A DNA stretch of 64,000 nt from Owenia fusiformis. Taxonomy: Eukaryota > Annelida > Polychaeta > Sabellida > Oweniidae. Shown piece after piece: positions 49,601 through 61,600 of this stretch. Every line of letters starts with the position of its first letter. Position 1 is the stretch's first letter. The notes under the pieces are model-generated. The model was not told the origin of the DNA and searched no databases. It saw nothing but the letters and a program-made list of their open reading frames with translations. The position numbers and the translations under genes are program-made. Location: contig CAIIXF020000005.1 in NCBI GenBank assembly GCA_903813345.2, forward strand, positions 10,173,375-10,237,374, read 5' to 3'.

Positions 49601-52600
49601 GTATAAATGGAGGTTGCTTGGCAACCATGGTTATGATTGCTATGGCATTAACAGTTGCTATGGCAACCAGGAAAGATATAATGTCATGAGGACATAATAA
49701 CAGTGTACATGTATAATGGTTTAATAAATACAAGCATCACTTCATAAAACAAGCAAATAATTTGTGTAACAAGCTTCAAATTGTAAAAACAAGCATCGTT
49801 TTGTGAAGGAAAAAGCATGTAAACAGAATCGATCAATACAATGTACTCTAAAAATTCTTCAATTGAGTCATCATTAATACAGAATAATGAGATATAAACC
49901 AAATTTATTTGAATTATCTTAGAAATGAGATTCTACCAAGTGCCAGTGGTCTGTCCATTTTCTAGGAATTAGAGGCCATTAAGCCTGGATAGCTAGAATA
50001 GCTAGCTACTTTTCTGGAGAATAGGCAATAACCTAACTGCTGCGTTAACAATTGGACAATCATGTATGCAAATCAGGCTTTAGATCCTCATAAATATGAA
50101 AGTTTGCCTTAATGGGGAGACTGATTCTGTCCATTTTAGATTCTGCCCCGAGGGAACTGAGAGAAAAAACCAATGAATAAGGAATATTACCCTGAAACCA
50201 AATGAGAACAGCGAAATTATAGTATCTGAGGAAAACAGATAAATATCCAATTTATTGGTATTTCATTGGATATCAAATATGACCATGAATGTCAACCATG
50301 AATTTGCAACTGTTTTTGCACCACAAAGAATTATTTCTTACTGAAAAGTGTATATGATAGCAGGATGTAAAGTCAAAGGGTTAAAAATAGATACTTCATG
50401 AATTTTGCATTATTCCCCATGTTATAGTTTTTGCTGATAACAAAGAAGTGTTTTTTTCAATAATCATAAAAAGAACATAGAATGAATAAAAATCATTTCT
50501 GTATAAAACCTATACTCCTCCCAATGTTATTGATTTTACTCAGGACAAATAAGTTTTAATAAGTAAACCTCCCAAAACATATTCAAGTAAGCCCTCTAAA
50601 ATCTCAAAAATAAATGTTTCAAAATGCCCATTATTAATATTAAAATTAATATTTCAGGGATTTTTGAGTAAAATGTCACTTTCACTTGGGATTCTAAATT
50701 GGCACAAATAACACAATTCTCAATAATTCAGAGATCTTGCTATAAAATGCAGAATAAAATCTGAAAGAACTGAAAATCAAAGCGATAATTGGTTCTACCG
50801 AGTCTAATTGGCGGGCATTATAAATACACCATAAAAAATTTAGTGGCACTGAAAATAAAATAGATGTTTTTGATTTGGAATTTATCTCAATTTTATATCA
50901 TTATGATGACACTTGCTCCACTTGATTGAGCGATGATTTTGATTTAATGGTTTATCTGAGATAATAAACTGGAAATGATTGAGAGAAAGATGAAGAAAAT
51001 GTTTGCGCAACTTACCTCGCTTTGGCTTTGTAACATAGAGCTTGCTGACGTTATCACGCTTATACGAGAAGTGTTCTGGAAAAAAATCACAAATTCAGGT
51101 TGATATATGCATTTAAAGGGGAACTTTGTCACAATATTTTTTCTATTTGAATTGCTGAAACAGCTCAAGGACAACCAATTTCACTATTGCCACTCATATT
51201 TTTGGTTTAAAAATGATATGAACAAACTGCCGTTTTGAATTTAAGGTTCAAAACTGACCCTCACAATAACACCATTTGAGATTAAAACAGTATAGGACAA
51301 ACAACACACACAGTGATAAATATTGCACTTCAAAATAGCCACCCCCACCAGAGTCCCTCTTTTTATAATCCTTGTGTCTAAAGGCTTTTCATAGCGAAAC
51401 CATCCTTCTTCAAAGGACTTCATTTATGCTTAAATTCATGGAAAGAAGTGCTATAGAAAATATTTTGCAATGTGTGAAAAAATGCTAAGTAATTCAGCGG
51501 TTTCGAGATTTCTATAATACCTACGCTAAAGTAATCTAGCCAGCATACCAAAAAACTTGATCAGATTTTGTAACTAATCCAATCCATACAGAAGTGTTTA
51601 CCAGTAATTTTGTATTTGTGAAAATACAACATTATAAAACAATAAACAAAATATATAACATTTTAAGTTTGAATGCAACTTTTTTGTTGAAACATAAATT
51701 AGATACAAACCAGGTATAGTGTCCATGTTTGCAATAATTTCATAAGTTTATTTTAACTATTTAGCCGCTAAACTTAAGACGTATCATCTGAACAGAATGT
51801 TGTAAAGTAACAAATCTTATCATTGAGTATGGACTTTAAACTGTCTTAAGAAACAGAAATAGATTAAATAATCAGAGTAATTGAATAATAAAAACTTTTA
51901 AGATCTGTTTTTATACGTATCAAGGTTTTGACCAAATGTATGATAACACAATTTTCAATGCCAGCTAAGTGAATGATTGTATCTTATATATATATAAATC
52001 ATCATGTACTTTAATATACTCTTGGGTCAAGTATAGTCTCAATTTTCAAGTATCTTAATCTGTGCCTTATCAAATTGTCAGTGCCTTTCAAAACATTTGC
52101 AAAAACTATCAATATGACTATCATGTATAGAACAAAACTTGTGGTAGTGGAGACTGGTGCCTTGTAGTGGACACATGTGTTCTTTAAAAACTTTAACTCC
52201 CATTGATTTCCATGTTATATTTCTTTACTATTTCTATTGTGGGCAGAAAGTTACTCATGTCAAATATACAGTAAAACCTATACGTCAAAACATCTCTCGT
52301 ATCTCATCAAACGCCTTTGTGTGAACACTTTTTCTCAGTCCCAATTTTTTGATATTTCCCATTGACCATATATTAAGAAACCTTAAAATGTGAACACCTG
52401 CCAATAGTCTCAGACTGGTCTCAGTATCATTCAGATTATATTGGTTTTACTTTATTTTATCCCTTGTGTTATCTTTATTCATGTCTTATCAAAGTGTCAC
52501 ATTTTATCCGTCAAAACATTCAAAACACTCAATGTTTTTTTCTACATGTAAGTTAAAGGTCTAAAAAGAGGTCTAATATTATATTTATATGAGACGTTGG

Positions 52601-55600
52601 TGTTTGAAGACATGTCATTAAAGGTCAAGGTCAAATATATTAACTAGGAAGGTCAATTATGATTTCTGTCATTATTATTAGACTCCAGGTTGAAAATCTG
52701 GAGTCTATTGCTTTTGCCAGTTTTCTTATTTTTATTATTCTTTCTTTCTTTCCGAACACTTTTTCTCAGCAACTAGAAGAACTTACTTTAACCTACTTAC
52801 ATGGCTAACATAGCCCATCAACCTAGTTTCTGGGAAATTAGGTCAAAATTGTATCTAGGTCAAAGGTCAAGAACTAGGTCAAACTTAGGTCAAATCAACA
52901 TTCAATTATTTTCGTTGTTGTTTGTGGTTACTCCTTCATCTTTTTTTCATCATGTAGCTTAGAAAAAAACAAATTGAGAGTGTGCCATCCGTTTTTTGAT
53001 TACTCTTACCGATTTTGAGACATAGCGTCCGGAAAGTAGGTCAAACAAAAAAAGTTCTCCAAATTTAGCATATGAGCTATGAAATAAGGGTAGACTTTTC
53101 TCAGGAATCGGAATCTGCAAACCAAATTTCGATCCGACTTCCCGTTCGGAAGTTATGGCATTTTGAAAGCTCAAAAATTGCTAAATTTTGTGCCCCATGT
53201 TATATCAATAGGGAAAAATATCTTTTTGAAGTGTAAAATACCAGGTATAGACTGAGTACAGCTCAACATAATGAAAGTCTATAAAAGAAGGGGACCTCAA
53301 AGGTTACCTAGCTTCAAAATGTGGACACCAAAATGCCAAGGTCAAAATCTAGGTCAAATTCATAGCTTTTCCTTATTTTTGCAATTCTGACATTACACTT
53401 TAATAATTTGCTTCAAAATTTTGTATACAGGTAACAAAGAGTGTGCTAATAGTGTTAGCCTTTTGCCGTCAGAAAGTATTTTGACCCACTTTTGAGATAT
53501 GGTGTCCGAAAAGTAGGTCAAAATAAAAAGTTCTCCAAATTTAACTTATGAGTTATGAATTAAGGGTAGAATTTTCTAAGGAATCCAAATCTGCAAATCA
53601 ACTTTCAATCCGACTCCCAGTTTAGATTCTATGCCATTTTAAAATTCACATTTGTTTAAAATTCACATTTGCCAGTATCAACAATGCAGACCCATCAAAT
53701 ATACTTTCATAATTCCTACTTACCTACCTACCTACATACCTACTCGGCTACCTACTTAGCTACTTAATCATCTACATACTCAGCTTCTTACTCAGCTCTT
53801 TACTCAAGTAAATCAATCTGGAGTCTTAAATTGAACTTTGTTCAATTTACCAATCTAGTTAATTTTGTGATTAATCACCCCTTGTAGACCAGGATCAAAA
53901 TAAAGACTATGAAAGGTAAGATATATCTACATCACAGATTTTTCTTATTCCACTTGCAATTAAACCTCAGTCACATTTGTTCTCCGGCTGCCATACTGTG
54001 GCCGTAGCTTTACAAACAAAATAGATACAGAAAATCTTCATTGCTTAACCCTATTTTTCATTGCTGCATATTTCTCTCGATTTTGGGGAGCAGTACAGTT
54101 GCCGTAGATCAAATGTGACTGAGGAATTAGTTACAACTACTATGTCACTTACATAATATCTAATAAAATACATATATTAGCAAATCAAAATCATGACTTA
54201 TATCAACTAACCAGGTCTGTGAAAATGTGGAGACTTGGGTGGGCAAGGGGAAGTTTGTGAGATCCGCTTGTAACGATCTTTTGGTGGCTTCTCAGTGTTA
54301 GCGGAGAGTTGGTCTCCTTCAGAGAGATAACTCTTTCGATAGAACTTCCCGTAATCTGCCTCAAAACGTGGCTCGTAACTGGACTCCGACTGAAAAATGG
54401 AAGACACGTTTAAAACATAAATAGGGATTTAACAATGAAATAATCAAAAATAATTTGGAAAATGAGAATATTTAGTTTCACATTTTCTTACTCTACTACA
54501 ACATGGTGATAATTTGGAAATCAATACAAAATAAAAATTGATGAGATTTTAACAGTTAACATATATGGATATTTTACAGAAATAAAGATCTTAAATAATT
54601 GTTATTGTTAACATGCAGAATGACATTTCCAATAAAACATTCATTCCATGCAAATTGATTTCACAGTAATAACCAGGTATAATTTTTTACATTCTATATT
54701 TAGTGATGATTTATAGGGGTTTTGTTGACTTGGAACAATGCCAGAAATCAATATCAAAATATCATACTTTTAACAAAATTATACTTCCTCTTGAGATTCC
54801 AATTTTATATCAAATTTGAATTAGTGCAAGAACTCTTCTATTATTACAAAATTGAATGAATAATCAAAAATACAAGGCGGTTCTTATGATCCAATGGATC
54901 ATGTTAATTTCGCATAAAAATTAAATGAAATTTTCATTTAAAATAAATAATAAAAAAAGTCTTAATTTTCATGCATTTCTATATAATATAAAGTCTCCAC
55001 TGTATATGTGTTATTCCTAAGACTCACTAATTCCTCTATTTTCTACTTCATTTTGCATTTCAAAACATGACGGCTGGCATTTTTCATCCTACAAATATTG
55101 GGTAATCTTGCAAGATCAGCTGCTCTATCTCATTTACTTGCTTATTTGCATGGTTAATGATCATGGCCGTAAAACCGGTTACGCCCAAAAGCTTCAGATT
55201 AATCGCAAGCTTGGGATTCTTCTAATCACAATTTCTGGACTTGAGGATCATTTTTACAAGATTCTCAAAATGGCTCAACTCTAATTAGGCCAGAGAAGAA
55301 TATTTTTTGAGTAAGAATATCTTATTGATATTGACACATTTATAATTGTAATAACTTTTGCATTTATTTTTTTCATTTTTATCACAAATACTTTTACCTC
55401 TAGTTAAATCCCTTTTATACCATACATAATCAAACTGACTGCTTTGAGTGTTTTTAGCAAGCAGATATTATTTGTGAAACAGACAAACAGGATACATCAA
55501 TCTGATAATAGAATACTTCTTAATGGTTCATCTCACAATAGGAATTATAATCAACATAACTCTGAAATAATCTCAAAACCAAATTGTTTTTGGATGGGGA

Positions 55601-58600
55601 AACCAAATGGCAAAGCAAGGGTAAGATAATCTCAAAACAATGTAACTGTACTCTCCATTTAGAGGAAACTACATTAATATTGATGAAAATAAATCTATTC
55701 TTAAGATGGTGAAAAAACAGCATGCCATCATTATTATTTGCCTAAATTACTGATTACATGCGACATATACATTCAAGTGAATACTATAAAACAAACAAAA
55801 ACATATCCCAATGATAGCATAAATATCATTCAGTGATAATTGAAATATCATCCCAAATGAAACTATTCAATGTTATAATTAGTGTTTTTAAAGCTCATGC
55901 AAAAATGACCATGCAAGCATAATTTTCAATAATTAATTCAACGGTTAAAGGATCTTGTTTTTAATACAAAAATACATTAATCTTATTAAGTGCAGCAAGA
56001 CCCTTTAAGTATAGCATGTACTTGAAAAATTTGACATATAAATCTTTGAAAAATATTTTGATATTATGATAGATGCAGTTGCCACATATATATGAAGTTG
56101 AAGAAATACCGTAACAAAATTACGATACTTCTAGAAGCTTGTGATATTTAACTAGACTATAATCTAGACTCAGAACTCTACATCGTCAAAGTACAACAAA
56201 GATCTTAATTCAGATTACGAACCCGAATAAACCTGTACGTAACTTCTCCACTTGTGTAATTTTTCTTAGAAAACAGGAAAAATATTATCAAACTTAAGTT
56301 TTAAAACAGTACGACTTTTAGGCACTTCGAGAAAATAACTCGCAGAATAACTTCTTGATTTTTGAATACCAACGTTCCATTACCAAAATAAATGGCATTG
56401 TCTAAATGGTACTGCATGCAAACAATCTGCCAGGGAGACATTATTGGAAGCTTAGCTATGGTATACATAGAGGGAGGGGGGATAATAGGGTTAGGAAAAG
56501 CCTTATGATATTAGATGCATGTATGTTTATTTATTTATTATAGTGCCTCATATCATTATTACCCAGCCTATTTTAGACTTGGGAGGCACATTGCACAAAT
56601 ATTTTAGGAACAGTATATTAATAATATTATTAACAGAATAAGTTGCTCTTTTAGCAGCGGTAATAAATTTCCCAGTAAGATATTAGATAAGTTGTTGGAC
56701 CCCTTTTTGAACATGCCACAAAAATAGTTTTTTACAAGGTGGTCCAAAAAGTGTTACCCTTTTATGTAGTACGCAAAGCAGATTATGTAACATTTTTTGG
56801 CCCACCTTATATTATAGAGAAGGCCTCAGTTTAGAAGGCCGCAGTGGCTCACTTTTGAACAGGCATGTTTTCTTGAAATGTCTCATTGCTATTCATTAAG
56901 TAATCTGCTTAGTTATTAGCTATACTTTGGCAGATAATACCTTGGAAAATGTTATTAGGAATGTAAATATGTTTATATTTTATTAAGCAATCTATTAGAG
57001 CTAGTTTTATTCATTAGATGAGCATAAATATTTGGAATAATGTTAGTAATAATGCTGTTAATTCAACTGTTAATGCAATTAACTTCAAACTAGTTCAACC
57101 ACATGCATGTTGCATTGCATTGCTCTGGAGTTCTACCCAATGGTTAATTCATACCCTAAATGACCTTCTCAGGCCAAAGTTCCCCTCGCTCGATGAACCG
57201 AAACTATAAGGGCTCACACTTCGATAGTCGAACTGAAAAATGTGCACATTTCACAACGTCTAATAGGCAAGAAGCGTCAGTAAAAACAGATAAACAAACA
57301 CACAGACACTATACATGTAAGTGGTCTTCTACAAAATAGATCTGCCATGCCTCGTCATCTACAGTACATGACAAAACAGACCTGTCATATGTGGTCATCT
57401 ACAGTATATGACAAAACAGAGCTGTCATACTGAAGCTGTAGATGTTCTATGGGTATTGGTTTATATCTATCTAGAGTCTAGACAAGCACATCAATATGTA
57501 TATCAATGTACTCCCACAAACACACCCTTCCCCCTCCTCCACCACTAACCCAACACAAACTTTATAAAAATTGATACAAATTCACTAAACCAAAAAAGCA
57601 ATTGCACAAGCTTTATCATTTAGATTTGTGAGTGTACATTGATACATATCCTGATCTATCCCCATAGGTTGGGAAATATTGCGAAGTGTTGTCTATATAT
57701 GGAGGGAAATACAAGGACTGATCAATAACTAATGACATCATACATGATATATATGTCCAAAGTGTTCATTACTTATTGTTCACCCCTCGTATTATATAAG
57801 CAAGTAGTGGCAGCCTTATCTCAGTCTTGTGCAAAGTTGCTAAAATAAAATAGAAATGAAGCATAAAGTAACAACTAGTCATGTTCAATAATATATACAA
57901 CAGTCCAATGCACTGCCACCCAAAATACATGTACATGACCAGTTTGATAACTGGCTCAAATATTAAGAACTGCTTATTTGTGGCATTTAGTATGCCAAAT
58001 TAAGGGGAATTTTTTCATTTTGAATTGCCTATGTGTAAGAGACTGTAAAATTAAAGTGTAAAAATGTGAAAGGTGCATTATTGTTTATTGAGAGGGAAAG
58101 TCTTATACAGGGTGAGCCAAAAAGTTAACCCAAACAAATGTATTTTGATAACTCAGTCATTGTGTATGGGTTTAAAATCCTATTTAGCACAATTAAACCT
58201 TTTTCAATGTTCTTTCCTTCTCCAAAGTTTCATTGGTCCATCTCCTAATAGTTACATTTTTTGGACATTTACAAAACATGCTCGAAATGCTGAACCAGAT
58301 TTTTATCTGTGGGGCTAATATCTACACTAACAGCCCTTGTATTTTAAAGCATGTTTAGTAAAATGGCCATAAAATCATGATAATTGAAATGAAAATAGAC
58401 CAAATAAGCTTAATAGAATGAAAGAACATTGAACACCCTTCAACTGTAGGAATAGGACACCAAACCCATGCTGAATGACTCATTTATTAACATTAGTTTG
58501 GGTTACCTTTTCTGGGTCACCCCGTATATTAAGGAATACTGTTCCTTATGCCTGGGTCACATTTGCTCCAATCAATCGGCCGGCGCCCAGCTGATTGAGT

Positions 58601-61600
58601 GTTTTGTTCAATATTGTATTCAATTTTGAACAAAATACTCAATCGGCCAGGTGCCATAGTGAAAATGGGAGCAAATGTGACCAAGGCATTAAGCTAGAGC
58701 ATCTGGAAGATAAGGGTCACCTCCCAAAGAATTAATGTATAACTGAATACAGCTTCTGCTACATAGCTATTGTTAACAAGATTAAATTCAAATCATACTT
58801 TAGTATAAAAAACTGCTTTTTCAAGTGTTATGTTGATTATTTTTAACATTTTTAACAAGTTGACACACTTATTCAACCATAGGGTTGAAGATCTATAAAA
58901 GTTCCTGGTTAAACTATCAGTTAGTTATATAAATTAAGAACTGGCATTTTTTGTGGCCGTGTGTCAGACTGTAGTGTTATACATACATTAAATGATTAAT
59001 CAAAATCATCTTCTTTACTATCCAAAAATCAAAACATTTTAGAAACCATATCAAAACTTCACTTCAGTGACTCATATTATGTGTTTAAGATTTTGATATG
59101 TTTCTACTCTACAACTAAAGTAAATTAATTAGCCAAGTCAATTCAGAAACTGCAAACAGCATCTAAGAGAGTCTCGAACTCAAAATTTACCAACCAAAAA
59201 TGATCGAGGCCGACTGCCGCTGGATTGGGATCGGCCCGAGTACGACCCTGGGGTACCATAATGCCATCTACTATGTAGGTACTGAAATATCGCTCATAAC
59301 TAAATAAAGCATGCAAAATCAACTGAAATAACACCAAAGGAGGATATATCCCATAATCACACTTAGATATCCCATAATGCAATATACATCACACCACTTT
59401 GCTCAAGCAAATTTTACATGATCCCTCATTTATATTTGAATTTAGAATATACACTTCATGCCTGTTCATTTTCTTGCTGATTTCACATTTTTCCTCATTT
59501 TTTCAAATTTTAAAAATAACACCAGTGATACTTTACTCATGTGATATTTATGAACATGTGATAGATCCTCCAGTACAATATAAAACACAAATAATTGTAT
59601 AAAAACGAATGCATAATGTTTCGAAGTATTTTACACAAACAAATTGGCTAATTTACAATTAAATGTATTTTGGAATATTTATGTATCATCTTCATGAAAT
59701 ACATTGACATTTGTGTGAATTTAACCAATTCATTTGATTGAAACTAAAATAACTATAAAAATTATAAAATGTATAAAATAATATTTGAGAGAGTGAACAT
59801 TGACAGTTTCAAAACTGATAGCGTGTAGATGACAAACGTGGACAGTAAGAAACGAGACACACGTGTGTTTATCCATAGAGTACAATGTGGATTATTTCAA
59901 ATAGAGTGGCTGAAAAATCTCAAACTAAATTAAAGTTAAGAAATAATTTCTTTACAAAATTTTAATAAAAAGCAACTTGTGTAATTATAATATTATCTAA
60001 AAATAGGCAATATATAAAACAATCAGCTTAAACACACAATAATAATTGACAATACAATAAAAAAGTTCAGAGTACAATAAAAGGTGAAGAATACAATAAA
60101 ATGTGGCTGAAGCAAAGCTCATGAAGAATATAGCCAGGAGAAGATTTTACAATGTAATACTAATTATACAATAATGGTACCTTGCCTTTATCAAAAGAAC
60201 ACAGACACGAGGGTTGCCTAAGATAAAAATAATGGTGTATGAAATTCTATGTTTTTAAAATGTGAATATCCGCAATGTAAGACATACCTGGTTTTCTACT
60301 GGGGTAAGAGAATCATCAAAAGCCGAATCACCAGGTGATCCAGGGCCTGAAATAAAAGATACGAGGTTATTATGGTATAAACTGGATTTAACCTTTCTAA
60401 AGGTTCTGGTATTCAACACAATAGATGCAATGATCAATTTCTTTAAAATAGTAGGTACTATATAAGGGTTATGTACTGGGAGGTTTTGGATACAGGGTTT
60501 ATCCAAAGTGGAATATGTTAAAGAACAAAGTGGATCTTATCTGGAACTCCTCAGCTAGGAGGATGCCTATTTCCAACTTCAACAAAGAACGATTCACGGT
60601 TTGGAGAACGAAGTTCATCAATCTAAATGAGCATTATCCCTGCTTCGGACAAATTTGATTTTTTTTACATAATATAGATTTGAATATCTTCTTTGAATAG
60701 TCATAATTTAATTTGGGTAATATTTCTATAAAAAAATATAAGCGCAGTACACTGATGAACTTTTTTCCCCAAATCGAGACTTGTATTTTATTGAATCGGT
60801 CTAATTGAGCGTTATCCCTGCTTCAGACCAATTTGTTATTTTTACATCTTGTAGATTTCAATGTCCTCTTTTGAATATTCATAGTTTAATTTGGGTAATA
60901 TTTCTATACTTTTCATGAAAAAATTATTAGCCCAGGAGACTGTTCTCCAAACCGAGAATCGTCCTTTGAGAGAAGAACAAAGAAATAAAGAATGAATACA
61001 AAACTTACTGGTTGGAGGACTAGATAAGCTATTGTCATGAAGGCGTGGAGGTTTGGCAGGTGGCGAGCCATGATCCACATGGTTAGTGGCGTCCCCTAGT
61101 GGACTACTTGGGCTGTTGGGTCCACTGTTGTACTCCCCTCCACAGTTTTTACACAGGTATTGTTTACCTGTGTATGTTACCTTAGTGCCAGGCTCAAATG
61201 GTTTACTGAAATTGAAAAATATGAACTATACCAAATATATGTATTTGTAATATTTTCTTTATAGATAAATCATTTACTGTTTGACTGTCTATATTGGAGT
61301 CATAACACTCGTCAACATTGCCTTAGCTATGATGTTTTTATACACCATTTATATTTATTTATTTACATGTATTATACATATTTTCATTTTTAATGATCAA
61401 TTTATTTTATGATTAATTAACACAGAGAATAGCTTGCCAATCTACAAAGTTAAACTAGGTCAGATAATGAAACAAGGTATTAACATACAAAATATCACAA
61501 CATGCCATTTGTTACAGATGCAAACCACTGTTACAGATGCCGACTACTGTTACAGGTGCAGATTGCAGTTACAGAGGCTGAACACCAACCACCGAGCACC

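Larger units (their letters stand above)
45728..51015 (-). other. ABLIM intron 7
   Basis: 5.3 kb with element B (46196-47646), MITE-like palindromes at 48024-48164 and 49426-49477, and a perfect RFX X-box-like GTTGCTATGGCAAC at 49653. No exon recognised; the remaining sequence is AT-rich. Confidence 0.55.
51076..54211 (-). other. ABLIM intron 6
   Basis: Contains an ACAGTAAAACC-type element (52268-52410), element C (52672-53862) and a MITE-like element (53965-54124). No exon recognised. Confidence 0.6.
57233..59190 (-). other. ABLIM intron 4
   Basis: Contains two MITE-like elements (58105-58527 and 58548-58691). If exon 4 uses its best donor, a further exon shifting phase 1 to phase 0 would be expected here; I could not find it. 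Confidence 0.45.

Noticed and set aside
49653-49666. Strong claim of a functional RFX enhancer
   Set aside because: Similar GTTGCC/GGCAAC near-palindromes occur at several other places in the window, so the match may be repeat-derived.
52959-53174. 71-codon minus frame with SEREVGSKFGLQIPIPEKS
   Set aside because: Lies in the tandem core of element C; its partner unit near 53530 is diverged and interrupted.
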